Below, in pieces: positions 45,950 to 54,500 of a stretch of 64,000 bases of DNA; position 1 is the first letter of the stretch, and each line of letters opens with the position of its first letter. The notes under the pieces are model-generated. The model saw only the letters and a program-made list of their open reading frames with translations. It did no database searches and was not told the origin of the DNA. Made by a program: the position numbers and the translations under genes. Source of the DNA: Nostoc sp. 'Peltigera membranacea cyanobiont' N6 (GTDB taxonomy: Bacteria; Cyanobacteriota; Cyanobacteriia; Cyanobacteriales; Nostocaceae); assembly GCF_002949735.1 (NCBI RefSeq), contig NZ_CP026681.1, positions 8,150,649 through 8,214,648 of the forward strand, written 5' to 3'.

Positions 45950-46843
45950 ATGACTGTAACTACACAGCAGCTTGCAACCCAAGACGCTTTTGAAAAATTC
46001 TTTTGGACTTGGCAGGGTTACAAAATCCAGTACACTGTCATGGGTACTGGACGACCTCTAGTACTGGTTCACGGCTTCGGTGCTTCCATTGGACACTGGC
46101 GCAAAAATATTTCAGTTTTAGCTGATGCTGGCTACCAGGTATTTGCTATAGACCTTTTAGGTTTTGGTGGTTCCGATAAAGCGCTTATTGATTACAGTGT
46201 GGAAGTTTGGGTAGAACTGCTGAAAGATTTCTGCACCGCACATATACACGAACCTGCTGTATTTATTGGCAACTCCATTGGCGCACTTTTGAGCTTAATT
46301 GTGCTGGTAGAACATCCTGAAATTGCTGCTGGTGGGATTTTGATTAACTCTGCGGGTGGGTTGAGTCATCGTCCTCACGAATTGAACCCGCCGCTACGGA
46401 TGGTAATGGCAGCTTTTAATCGGTTTGTGCGATCGCCAATTACAGGTAAATTTGTCTATAACCGCATCCGTCAAAAAGCCCAAATTCGCCGTACCCTCTA
46501 CCAAGTTTACCGCGATCGCCAAGCCGTCACCGATGAATTAGTTGATTTACTTTATACTCCCTCTTGCGACCCAGGAGCGCAACAAGTCTTCGCTTCCATT
46601 CTCACAGCGCCTCCTGGCCCTAGCCCAGAGGAACTTTTGCCCAAAGTCGAACGTCCCTTATTAGTAATTTGGGGTGCTGACGATCCCTGGACACCAATTA
46701 CCGGGGCCAAGATTTACGAAAAGGCGCGTGAGAATGGCAAAGATATCAAAATTGTTCCCATTCCCAATGCCGGTCATTGTCCCCATGATGAGGTTCCAGA
46801 TATTGTTAATGCCCAGATTGTCGATTGGCTAGCGCAAAGGTGA
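45950..46843 (+). CDS. Alpha/beta-fold hydrolase
   Basis: The 297-residue protein has a classic order: LVLVHGFGASIGHW (oxyanion region, near 38), the nucleophile elbow FIGNSIGALLS near residue 107, LLVIWGADDPWTP with the acid Asp near 245, and NAGHCPHDE with the catalytic His near 275. It resembles chloroplast and cyanobacterial hydrolases close to the pheophytinase group, but the substrate is not determined by sequence. No signal peptide. Confidence 0.9.
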   Translation: MTVTTQQLATQDAFEKFFWTWQGYKIQYTVMGTGRPLVLVHGFGASIGHWRKNISVLADAGYQVFAIDLLGFGGSDKALIDYSVEVWVELLKDFCTAHIHEPAVFIGNSIGALLSLIVLVEHPEIAAGGILINSAGGLSHRPHELNPPLRMVMAAFNRFVRSPITGKFVYNRIRQKAQIRRTLYQVYRDRQAVTDELVDLLYTPSCDPGAQQVFASILTAPPGPSPEELLPKVERPLLVIWGADDPWTPITGAKIYEKARENGKDIKIVPIPNAGHCPHDEVPDIVNAQIVDWLAQR

Positions 46844-46992
46844 TAATTTCGCGCCAAGATGCAAAACTTTCTGCCAATGCACCTTGGCCCAGGCGTGGTA
46901 AAAATGGGGCTAGCAATCTGGGTAAGTCGCTCTTAATTTTTTAATTGCACCTTGACATAATCGAACTCATTTGGTGTGTAATGGAGCTTGAT

Positions 46993-48039
46993 ATGCACAA
47001 TGGATATAAAGGGGTAATTCCCTTAAATCACCATCCAGATTTTTCTGAACAAGGCTATCAAGTTATCAGCGAACTAGGATGCAATAGAGAAGGGGGACGG
47101 ATTACATATCTAGCTAATGTCCTCGACTCTAATGAACAGGTGGTGATTAAAGAGTTTTGTTTTGCTCGTGCAAGTGCTGATTTATCAGGCGTGAAAGCTT
47201 ATGAGCGCGAAATTGAAATTTTGAAACAACTGAATCATTCCCGCATCCCTCGCTATGTAGATTCCTTTGAAATGCCAGGGGCTTTTTATTTAGTACAGGA
47301 ATACAAAAATGCTCCATCTTTGGGATTGACACGCAGCTTTTATCCAGAAGAAATTAAGCAAATTGCTCTGTCAATCTTAGAAATTTTGGTTTATTTACAA
47401 AAGCAAGTTCCGTCAATTATTCATCGGGATATTAAGCCAGAGAATATTTTGGTCGATGAGGAACTAAATGCTTACCTGGTTGATTTTGGATTGGCTAGGA
47501 TACAGGGTAAAAAAATAGCTCTGAGCAGCTTTGTCGCCGGAACCTCAGGTTTTATGCCTCCAGAAGAACAGTTTGGCCATTCTCTGACAGAAGCATCAGA
47601 TTTATATAGTTTAGGAGCAACACTAATTTGCTTACTTACTAATACCCGTTCTGTTGAGATTGGCAAATTAATTGATGATAACTATCGCTTTAATTTCCAG
47701 CAATTAGTTCCTCAAATCAGTCCGCGTTTCCGGTGGTGGTTGATGAAAATGGTGGAACGTAACCAAAAACGTCGCTATGCTAATGCGGCTATTGCTTTAA
47801 AAGCACTTGGGACAATTGAGGTTGTTGGTAGTGCGACTGGGATAGATAATTTAATCAGGACAATCAAACCTAGAAAACGAGCTACTTTGTTGGGACTAGC
47901 TACTGTTGTTACACTGGCTGCGGTTGCGGGAACTTTGATAAGTTATCAGCCTGGTAATACGGTTAGGCAATTGTCGGAAGCTAGAGAATGTCAAAGTTTT
48001 GATTTCAGCTCAGATTGCCAAGAAAAAATCGGAAATTAA
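46993..48039 (+). CDS. Membrane-anchored Ser/Thr protein kinase
   Basis: The 348-residue protein has a kinase domain with VVIKEF (ATP-binding Lys), IIHRDIKPENILV (catalytic loop, about residue 145), VDFGLA (about 164) and GTSGFMPPEE (activation segment). A membrane helix at about residues 297-318 (LLGLATVVTLAAVAGTLIS) is followed by a short outer tail with two Cys. I prefer ATG 46993 because GGAG lies 6 nt before it; ATG 46981 is the alternative. It lies upstream of the CHAT-ATPase gene (535 bp apart), a combination seen in other cyanobacterial signalling loci. Confidence 0.9.
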   Translation: MHNGYKGVIPLNHHPDFSEQGYQVISELGCNREGGRITYLANVLDSNEQVVIKEFCFARASADLSGVKAYEREIEILKQLNHSRIPRYVDSFEMPGAFYLVQEYKNAPSLGLTRSFYPEEIKQIALSILEILVYLQKQVPSIIHRDIKPENILVDEELNAYLVDFGLARIQGKKIALSSFVAGTSGFMPPEEQFGHSLTEASDLYSLGATLICLLTNTRSVEIGKLIDDNYRFNFQQLVPQISPRFRWWLMKMVERNQKRRYANAAIALKALGTIEVVGSATGIDNLIRTIKPRKRATLLGLATVVTLAAVAGTLISYQPGNTVRQLSEARECQSFDFSSDCQEKIGN

Positions 48040-48100
48040 GATTAATTAGGTTGCATCTGGCTAAGGATTACAGCGGTTTTCAATTGAATAGACTACACGC

Positions 48101-48128
48101 GTAGGGGCACAATATATTGTGCCCCTAC
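48101..48128. repeat. 28-nt perfect palindrome after the kinase
   Basis: GTAGGGGCACAATA followed directly by its reverse complement. This is the GGGGCAC-type palindrome group also seen near 50401 and 50521. It can terminate the kinase transcript. Confidence 0.8.
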
Positions 48129-48179
48129 AATTATGTGTATTCCACGCTTGTGAAAATTGCTGGAATTTGCATGAGTATC

Positions 48180-48489
48180 AAATACTCGTTAACGGAGTTC
48201 AGAGGTGGATTCATCCAGTTCAAATACTCGTTAACGGAGATAAAAGGTGGATTCATCCAGTTCAAATACTCGTTAACGGAGATAAAAGGTGGATTCATCC
48301 AGTTCAGATACTCGTTGACGGAGATAAAAGGTGGATTCATCCAGTTCAAAGACTCGTTAACGGAGATAAAAGGTGGATTCATCCAGTTCAAATACTCGTC
48401 AACGGAGATAAAAGGTGGATTCATCCAGTTCAAATACTCGTCAACGGAGATAAAAGGTGGATTCATCCAGTTCAAAGACTCGTCAACGG
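48180..48489. repeat. Tandem repeat, 42-bp unit, seven full copies
   Basis: Seven units of 42 bp plus 16 bp of an eighth (48180, 48222, 48264, 48306, 48348, 48390, 48432, then 48474). The unit contains CTCGTTAACGGAGATAAAAG. Copies differ at few sites. Because 42 is divisible by three, several frames on both strands stay open. A plus-strand frame starting at ATG 48171 would give a 112-residue repeat protein (KYSLTEIKGGFIQF units), but substitutions are mostly amino-acid changing and no convincing ribosome site exists, so I treat it as non-coding. Confidence 0.9.
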
Positions 48490-48574
48490 TAATGCACTAT
48501 CAGTAATTGTGTAGTTATCTGCTGTAGTAAACTACATCTAAGCCAGAAGCCTGCATTTAATAGTTGATAGCGCT

Positions 48575-50224
48575 GTGAAAAAAATCCTGATTGTGTCAGC
48601 TAATCCCACGACGACAGATAAACTTCGCTTGGACGAGGAAGTAAGGGAAATTCAGGAAGGGTTGCAACGCTCTCGCAGCCGAGATAAGTTTGAACTGATT
48701 ACTAAATGGGCGGTGCGTCCTGACGATTTGCGGCGGGCGCTTTTAGATCATAATCCTCATATCATCCATTTTTCTGGACATGGTGGAGGAAATCAAGGTT
48801 TAGCCTTGGAAAATAATACAGGGGAAATGCAACTGGTGAGTACAGAGTCACTGGCAAGGCTATTTAAGTTATTTAAAGACAAAATTGAGTGTATCTTATT
48901 AAATGCCTGCTATAGCGAGGTGCAAGCTGAGGCAATTTACCAACACATTAACTGCGTAGTTGGGATGAATCGAGCAATTGGCGATCGCGCCGCGATTAAA
49001 TTCGCGGTAGGCTTTTATGATGCACTGGGTGCTGATAGGTCTTATGAGGATGCTTACGAGTTTGGCTGTAGCGCTATTGATTTAGAAAGTATTCCAGAAT
49101 CTTCCACCCCAGTGCTGAAAAGTCGGAACAATCCCCAAGGTGCTATCTCTGCTAACGAAACTATTCCAGATACCGAGATAAAACCAGCAGTCATCTTAGA
49201 AAATCCCGAAGGGCAGGTAGCTCTAAACTCTGCCTTCTATGTCGAGCGATCGCCTATTGAGGTAGACTGTTATGAAGCAATTCTCCAACCAGGGGCCTTA
49301 ATTCGCATCAAAGCGCCCCGGCAAATGGGCAAAACTTCGCTCATGTCGCGGGTTCTCCATCATGCTAGTAAACATGACTATCAGACAGCACCTGTAAATT
49401 TCCAGTCAGCCGATGCAGAATTTCTCGGCAATTTAGATCAGTTTTTGCAGTGGTTCTGTGCCAGCATTAGTTATGAATTGAATCTACCAGAGAAGCTAGA
49501 CGATTATTGGAAGGGTGTTTTAGGTAGCAAGAATAAATGTACAAATTACTTTCAACGGTATTTATTACCTGCGATTAATAGCCCCATAGCTTTGGGTTTG
49601 GATGAAGTCGATGAAGTCTTTAAGCATCCTATAATTGCTGCTGATTTTTTTGGATTGCTACGAGCTTGGCATGAGCGCTCAAAGAATGAGACAGTTTGGA
49701 AAAATCTCCGGTTGGTGATTGTGCATTCTAAGGAAGTTTATATTCCGCTCAATATTAATCAGTCGCCTTTTAATGTCGGCTTACCCATTGAGTTGCCAGA
49801 CTTAAATCAAACACAAATACAAGACTTGGTACAGTGTCACAGACTCAATTGGTCTAACTCACAAATTGAAGCATTAACGACACTCGTGGGTGGTCATCCT
49901 TATTTAGTAAGGGTAGCGCTTTATGAAATTGCTCGTGGGAGGATGACGCTGGAAAATCTGCAAAAAATCGCTGCAACTCAGGAAGGACCTTACAGTGACC
50001 ATTTACGCCGCCATTGGCTGAATTTGCAAGAGGATACAGAATTGCTAGCTGCGGTCAAACAAGTGATGACAACAAATCGCCCCGTCGATGTAGGTACAAC
50101 TGAAGCGTTTAAACTCCGCAGTATGGGGTTAGTTAAGTTTCAAAGCAATCAAGTAGTGCCACTGTGTGATTTGTATCGTCAATATTTTTGCGATCGCTTG
50201 GGAATTAATACCAATTTTTTATGA
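48575..50224 (+). CDS. CHAT protease fused to an AAA-like ATPase (NLR-like)
   Basis: A 549-residue protein. Residues 1-185 form a CHAT (caspase-like) domain: KKILIVSANPTTTDKLRLDE, the catalytic His in IIHFSGHGGG (about 72) and Cys in ECILLNACYSE (about 112). Residues about 215-540 are an AAA-like ATPase of the STAND type: RIKAPRQMGKTSLMSRVL (P-loop, about 250), IALGLDEVDEVF (Walker B, about 345) and GGHPYLVRVALYEI. The start is GTG. The design, protease effector plus STAND ATPase, suggests an activated-protease signalling or immune protein. The ATPase is homologous to that of the WD40 gene at 51552. Confidence 0.9.
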   Translation: MKKILIVSANPTTTDKLRLDEEVREIQEGLQRSRSRDKFELITKWAVRPDDLRRALLDHNPHIIHFSGHGGGNQGLALENNTGEMQLVSTESLARLFKLFKDKIECILLNACYSEVQAEAIYQHINCVVGMNRAIGDRAAIKFAVGFYDALGADRSYEDAYEFGCSAIDLESIPESSTPVLKSRNNPQGAISANETIPDTEIKPAVILENPEGQVALNSAFYVERSPIEVDCYEAILQPGALIRIKAPRQMGKTSLMSRVLHHASKHDYQTAPVNFQSADAEFLGNLDQFLQWFCASISYELNLPEKLDDYWKGVLGSKNKCTNYFQRYLLPAINSPIALGLDEVDEVFKHPIIAADFFGLLRAWHERSKNETVWKNLRLVIVHSKEVYIPLNINQSPFNVGLPIELPDLNQTQIQDLVQCHRLNWSNSQIEALTTLVGGHPYLVRVALYEIARGRMTLENLQKIAATQEGPYSDHLRRHWLNLQEDTELLAAVKQVMTTNRPVDVGTTEAFKLRSMGLVKFQSNQVVPLCDLYRQYFCDRLGINTNFL

Positions 50225-50238
50225 AGCTGCATAGAATT

Positions 50239-50677
50239 CGATCCCCCCTAGCCCCCCTTATTAAGGCTACCGTGTATACACAAGTCCTATTACCCCCCTT
50301 AATCCCCCCGATATATTGCTACGGTGTATACACAAGTGCTATCTGCAAAGGTTTCAAGCCTTCTAAATTCAATAAATTGTCATTACGAGTCCTCAAGAAA
50401 GGGCACAGCAGTGCTGTGCCCCTACGAAAGATATGATTTTTGAACGATTCATGTTTAGTATTTCCTGTGAATGCGTAATACCATTTCACGAAAACCTTGA
50501 TACATATAGATTTCTCGTAGGGGCACGGCACTGCCGTGCCCTTACTAACTTGTGTATACACGGTAGCTTATTAAGGGGGGAACCGGAAAAACATCTATCA
50601 AAGTCCCCCTTATTAAGGGGGGAACCGGAAAAACATCTATCAAAGTCCCCCTTATTAAGGGGGATTTAGGGGGATCG
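50239..50677. repeat. Nest of small inverted and tandem repeats
   Basis: No gene is supported here. The outer ends TCGATCCCCC (50239) and its mirror (ending 50677) bound the block. Inside are: ACTTGTGTATACACGGTAG at about 50549-50567 with inverted copies near 50268-50287 and 50333; GGGCACAGCA palindromes at 50401-50421 and 50521-50541; and a 42-bp tandem duplication (50568-50609, 50610-50651) starting TTATTAAGGGGGG. It looks like successive insertions of miniature elements into one spot. Confidence 0.75.
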
Positions 50678-50782
50678 AGATATGTGCAACTTCACATTAA
50701 ATTGGTATAAAACTTAAAAAACTACATTAGGAGTGCAATAGGACTTTCATCTCCAATTACCATTTAACTAAAAGGATCAACA

Positions 50783-51469
50783 ATGGTTCAATTTGTTCAA
50801 GGAAGAGATATAACCTTAGCCCAACTCATCGATCAATTTGGGCTACAACGTGCAGACAACGAACAGTTTTTCTCGGAGTGGCAGCAAGATTTACCTGAGT
50901 TGACTGACTTAGAAAAGCAATCTCTTAACGAAGTCAAGGCAGAATATTTGCATTTATCACGCTACCAAATTTTGGAACCTGTAGTCAAAATGGTGGTGCT
51001 ATCTCCACTATTGCGTCTAGCAGGTTTTTATCAACCGCCTTTTTACATTGCGTCGGAAGAAGAGGTAAGAATTTCTTCTGATGACGAAGGCACAATTATT
51101 AGAGGACGTATTGATATCTTGGTGTTTCATCCTCCATTTTGGGTTCTCGTAATTGAGGCGAAACGAGCAGAATATTCTTTGGAGGTAGCAATTTCTCAAG
51201 CATTGGCTTATATGTTGGCTAATCCTGGTAATGATAAACCTACATTTGGTTTTGTAACCAATGGTCGAGAATTTCAATTTATTAAGTTGACGAAACAGAA
51301 TACACCAAAATATGAATTATCTTACACACTGTCGCTCAATCGTGGGGATGATCTACATACTGTGGTAAAAGTGTTAAAACGTCTAGCTGATTTAATTTGT
51401 AATTATGACCTCTCCCTGGTTTTACGTAGTAAAACCGTCCCTCTCCGAATCGGAGAGGGACAGACTTGA
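50783..51469 (+). CDS. HsdR-N-like PD-(D/E)XK nuclease-family protein
   Basis: A 228-residue protein resembling the N-terminal nuclease domain of type I restriction HsdR subunits. The core RGRIDILVF (Asp) followed by WVLVIEAKRA (E-x-K) near residues 108-130 and QALAYMLA fits PD-(D/E)XK. There is no helicase domain, so it is a stand-alone copy rather than a full HsdR. The last about 20 residues (SLVLRSKTVPLRIGEGQT) are encoded by a palindromic repeat, meaning the original C-terminus was replaced. The modification and specificity genes of a type I system are absent. Confidence 0.75.
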   Translation: MVQFVQGRDITLAQLIDQFGLQRADNEQFFSEWQQDLPELTDLEKQSLNEVKAEYLHLSRYQILEPVVKMVVLSPLLRLAGFYQPPFYIASEEEVRISSDDEGTIIRGRIDILVFHPPFWVLVIEAKRAEYSLEVAISQALAYMLANPGNDKPTFGFVTNGREFQFIKLTKQNTPKYELSYTLSLNRGDDLHTVVKVLKRLADLICNYDLSLVLRSKTVPLRIGEGQT

Positions 51470-51494
51470 ACTTTAGTTCAAAGCAGGGAGAGGT
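51408..51494. repeat. Cloverleaf-type repeat overlapping a gene end
   Basis: Four stems fit together: an outer stem (51408-51418 with 51484-51494, 11 bp), then three hairpins inside it (51418-51436, 51437-51461, 51465-51483). Each inner stem is 8-11 bp with a 3-nt or short loop. It overlaps the last codons of the HsdR-N-like gene. It is not a tRNA; no anticodon or TYC loop signature is present. Confidence 0.75.
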
Positions 51495-51551
51495 TTGTCT
51501 AACTCACGTTGTATTTCATAATTTTTAATTTTGAATTCGGAGCGAAGCGAC

Positions 51552-54500
51552 GTGACTCAGTACCAATATCAAGTCGGTGGTAGTCTGCCTCAAAATGCCC
51601 TAACTTATGTTAGACGGCAAGCTGACCATGACCTCTATGAAGGCTTGAAGGCTGGGAATTTTTGTTATGTACTCAATTCTCGGCAGATGGGGAAATCTAG
51701 CTTGCGGGTGCAGGTAATGCAGCAGTTGCAAACTGAGGGATTTGCTTGTGCTGCTGTTGATATTACAGCTATTGGGACGGCAGATATTACGCCAGAACAG
51801 TGGTATGCCGGGGTGATTGATACTCTGGTGGGAAGTTTGAATATTTATCCAACTTTTGATTTAGATACTTGGTGGACTGATAACGGGTTGCTTTCACCAG
51901 TACAGCACTTGAGCAAGTTTATTGAAACAATTTTACTAAAAACAATTACTGAAAATATTGTTATTTTTATTGATGAAATTGACAGCGTTCTGAGTCTTTC
52001 ATTCAACTTAGATGACTTTTTTGCAGTTATCCGCGATTGCTATAACCGACGAGCAGACCATCCTGAATATAATCGCCTCACCTTTGCTTTGATTGGAGTA
52101 TCTACGCCTTCAGATTTGATTCAAGACAAACGCCGGACACCTTTTAATATTGGACAGGCAATAGATTTAACTGGCTTTCAACTCCAAGAGGCGCAACCCT
52201 TGGCGCGGGGTTTGGCAGCAACGGGAAATCCTCAAGGGGCAATGGCTCTAGTGCTGGCTTGGACGGGAGGACAGCCGTTTTTGACGCAAAAAGTTTGTAA
52301 GTTGTTAATTGAGGAATGCCTTGTAGAGACGCGATTTATCGCGTCTTATGCAGACGAGGAGAAATCCCAAATTGAGGGGTTGGTAAGAAGGCGGATTATT
52401 GAGAATTGGGAGACGCAAGATGAGCCGGAGCATTTGAAGACGATTCGAGACAGAATTTTGCAGAGTGGGGAACAGAGGACTGGGCGATTGTTGGGGTTGT
52501 ATCAGCAGATTTTGCAGCAGGGAGAGATAGCAACTGATGACAGTCCTGAACAAACGGAACTGCGCCTGACGGGTTTAGTGGTGAAGCGGGAAGGGAAACT
52601 GCGAATTTATAACCGGATTTATGCAGAGGTGTTTAAACAGGAATGGTGTGACAAGATTTTAGCAAACTTGCGCCCTTACTCCGATACATTTAATGCCTGG
52701 GTTGAGTCGGAACGTCAAGATGAGTCGCGCTTGTTGCGGGGAAAGACTTTGCAAGATGCTCAAGAATGGGCAGTAGGTAAAAGTTTGGGTGACTTGGATT
52801 ATCGGTTTTTAGCTGCTAGCCAAGAGTTGGAAAAGCGCGATGTGCAGAAAAGGCTGGAGGCAGAGGAACAGGCAAAGCAGGTATTAGCAGAGGCGAACCA
52901 CAAAGCTAATCAACGAATTCGCATTGGTTCTTTGGTGTTAGGACTGACTGTGCTGGGGGCAGTGGCATCATTAATATTTGCTCAATATCAATTGGGACAA
53001 GCACGAACAGCAAAGGCACAAACAGATAAAGCACAAACAGAATTAAATCAGGCGAAGACAGAAACCGCAGCAACCAGGCAAGATAATCAGCGAATATCAC
53101 GCGACAATCAAAGGATATCAAAACAGGCAGCACAGGCAGAACGGAATCTTAGTAATGCCACCTCAAAACTGAATGTTGCAAATGTAGAAGTGAATCAGGC
53201 ACAGCAAAACCTGAAAATAGCAGAAAACAAAGTGGCAGCAGCTAGCGCAAATGCTAGTCAGGCTGAAGTACAGGCAAACCAAGCAATTCAACAACGGCAA
53301 GTGGCACAACAGCAGCGTCAAAAAGCTGTTGCAGATTTAAATCGGGCAAGGCAAGAACAAAAGCAGGCGCAAATTGCTCTGAATGCGGCAGTTAATGCCC
53401 GCACAATTGCTTTAACGGTTACTCGATTAGAACAAAGCGTAACAAATACGTTGCAGCTGTTTGAGGCTTCCAGAGAATTTGATGCTCTGCTATTAGCAAT
53501 GGAGACGGCAGGAACATTAAAAAGTATGGTCAAGGAGAAACAATCTTTAGCAGACTATCCAGCATACAGCCCTTTGTTTAGTTTACAGAGAATTCTATCT
53601 AGTACTAATATTCGTGAACAAAATCGTCTCGAAGGGCATAGCGAAGGAGTCAACAGCGTCGTCTTCAGCCCGGATGGCAAAACTTTAGCTTCCGCAAGTG
53701 ATGACAACACCATTAAATTGTGGAATCTCGACACGGGCAAAGAAATTACCACTCTCAGAGGGCATAGCGAAGGAGTCAAGAGCGTCGTCTTCAGCCCGGA
53801 TGGCAAAACTTTAGCTTCCGCAAGTTTTAACGACACGATCGAATTGTGGAATCTCGACACGCGCAAAGAAATTACCACTCTCAGGGGGCATAACGATTCG
53901 GTCAACAGCGTCGTGTTCAGCCCGGATGGCAAAACTTTAGCTTCCGCCAGTGGTGACAAGACGATCAAATTGTGGAATCTTCACACGGGCAAAGAAATTA
54001 CCACTCTCAGGGGGCATAGCGATTTGGTCATCAGCGTCGTGTTCAGCCCGGATGGCAAAACTTTAGCTTCCGCCAGTGCTGACAACACCATCAAATTGTG
54101 GAATCTCGACACGCGCAAAGAAATTACCACTCTCAGGGGGCATAGCGATTCGGTCAACAGCGTCATCTTCAGCCCGGATGGCAAAACTTTAGCTTCCGCC
54201 AGTGCTGACAACACCATCAAATTGTGGAATCTCGACACGCGCAAAGAAATTACCACTCTCGAAGGGCATAGCAATACGGTCAACAGCGTCATCTTCAGCC
54301 CGGATGGCAAAACTTTAGCTTCCGCCAGTGCTGACAACACCATCAAATTGTGGAATCTCGACACGCGCAAAGAAATTACCACTCTCGAAGGGCATAGCAA
54401 TACGGTCAACAGCGTCATCTTCAGCCCGGATGGCAAAACTTTAGCTTCCGCCAGTGCTGACAACACCATCAAATTGTGGAATCTCGACACGCGCAAAGAA

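Noticed and set aside
48180..48489. Possible CRISPR array
   Set aside because: The units are directly adjacent with no unique spacers and no cas genes are present.
48131..48514. Open frames across the 42-bp tandem array on both strands
   Set aside because: They exist because the period is divisible by three and the unit has no stops; substitution pattern does not support a protein.
50221..50669. Small open frames within the repeat nest
   Set aside because: They are translations of palindromic and tandem repeats, with no ribosome site or conserved product.
51408..51494. Cloverleaf as a tRNA gene
   Set aside because: Stem lengths and loops do not fit tRNA and there is no anticodon or T-loop signature.
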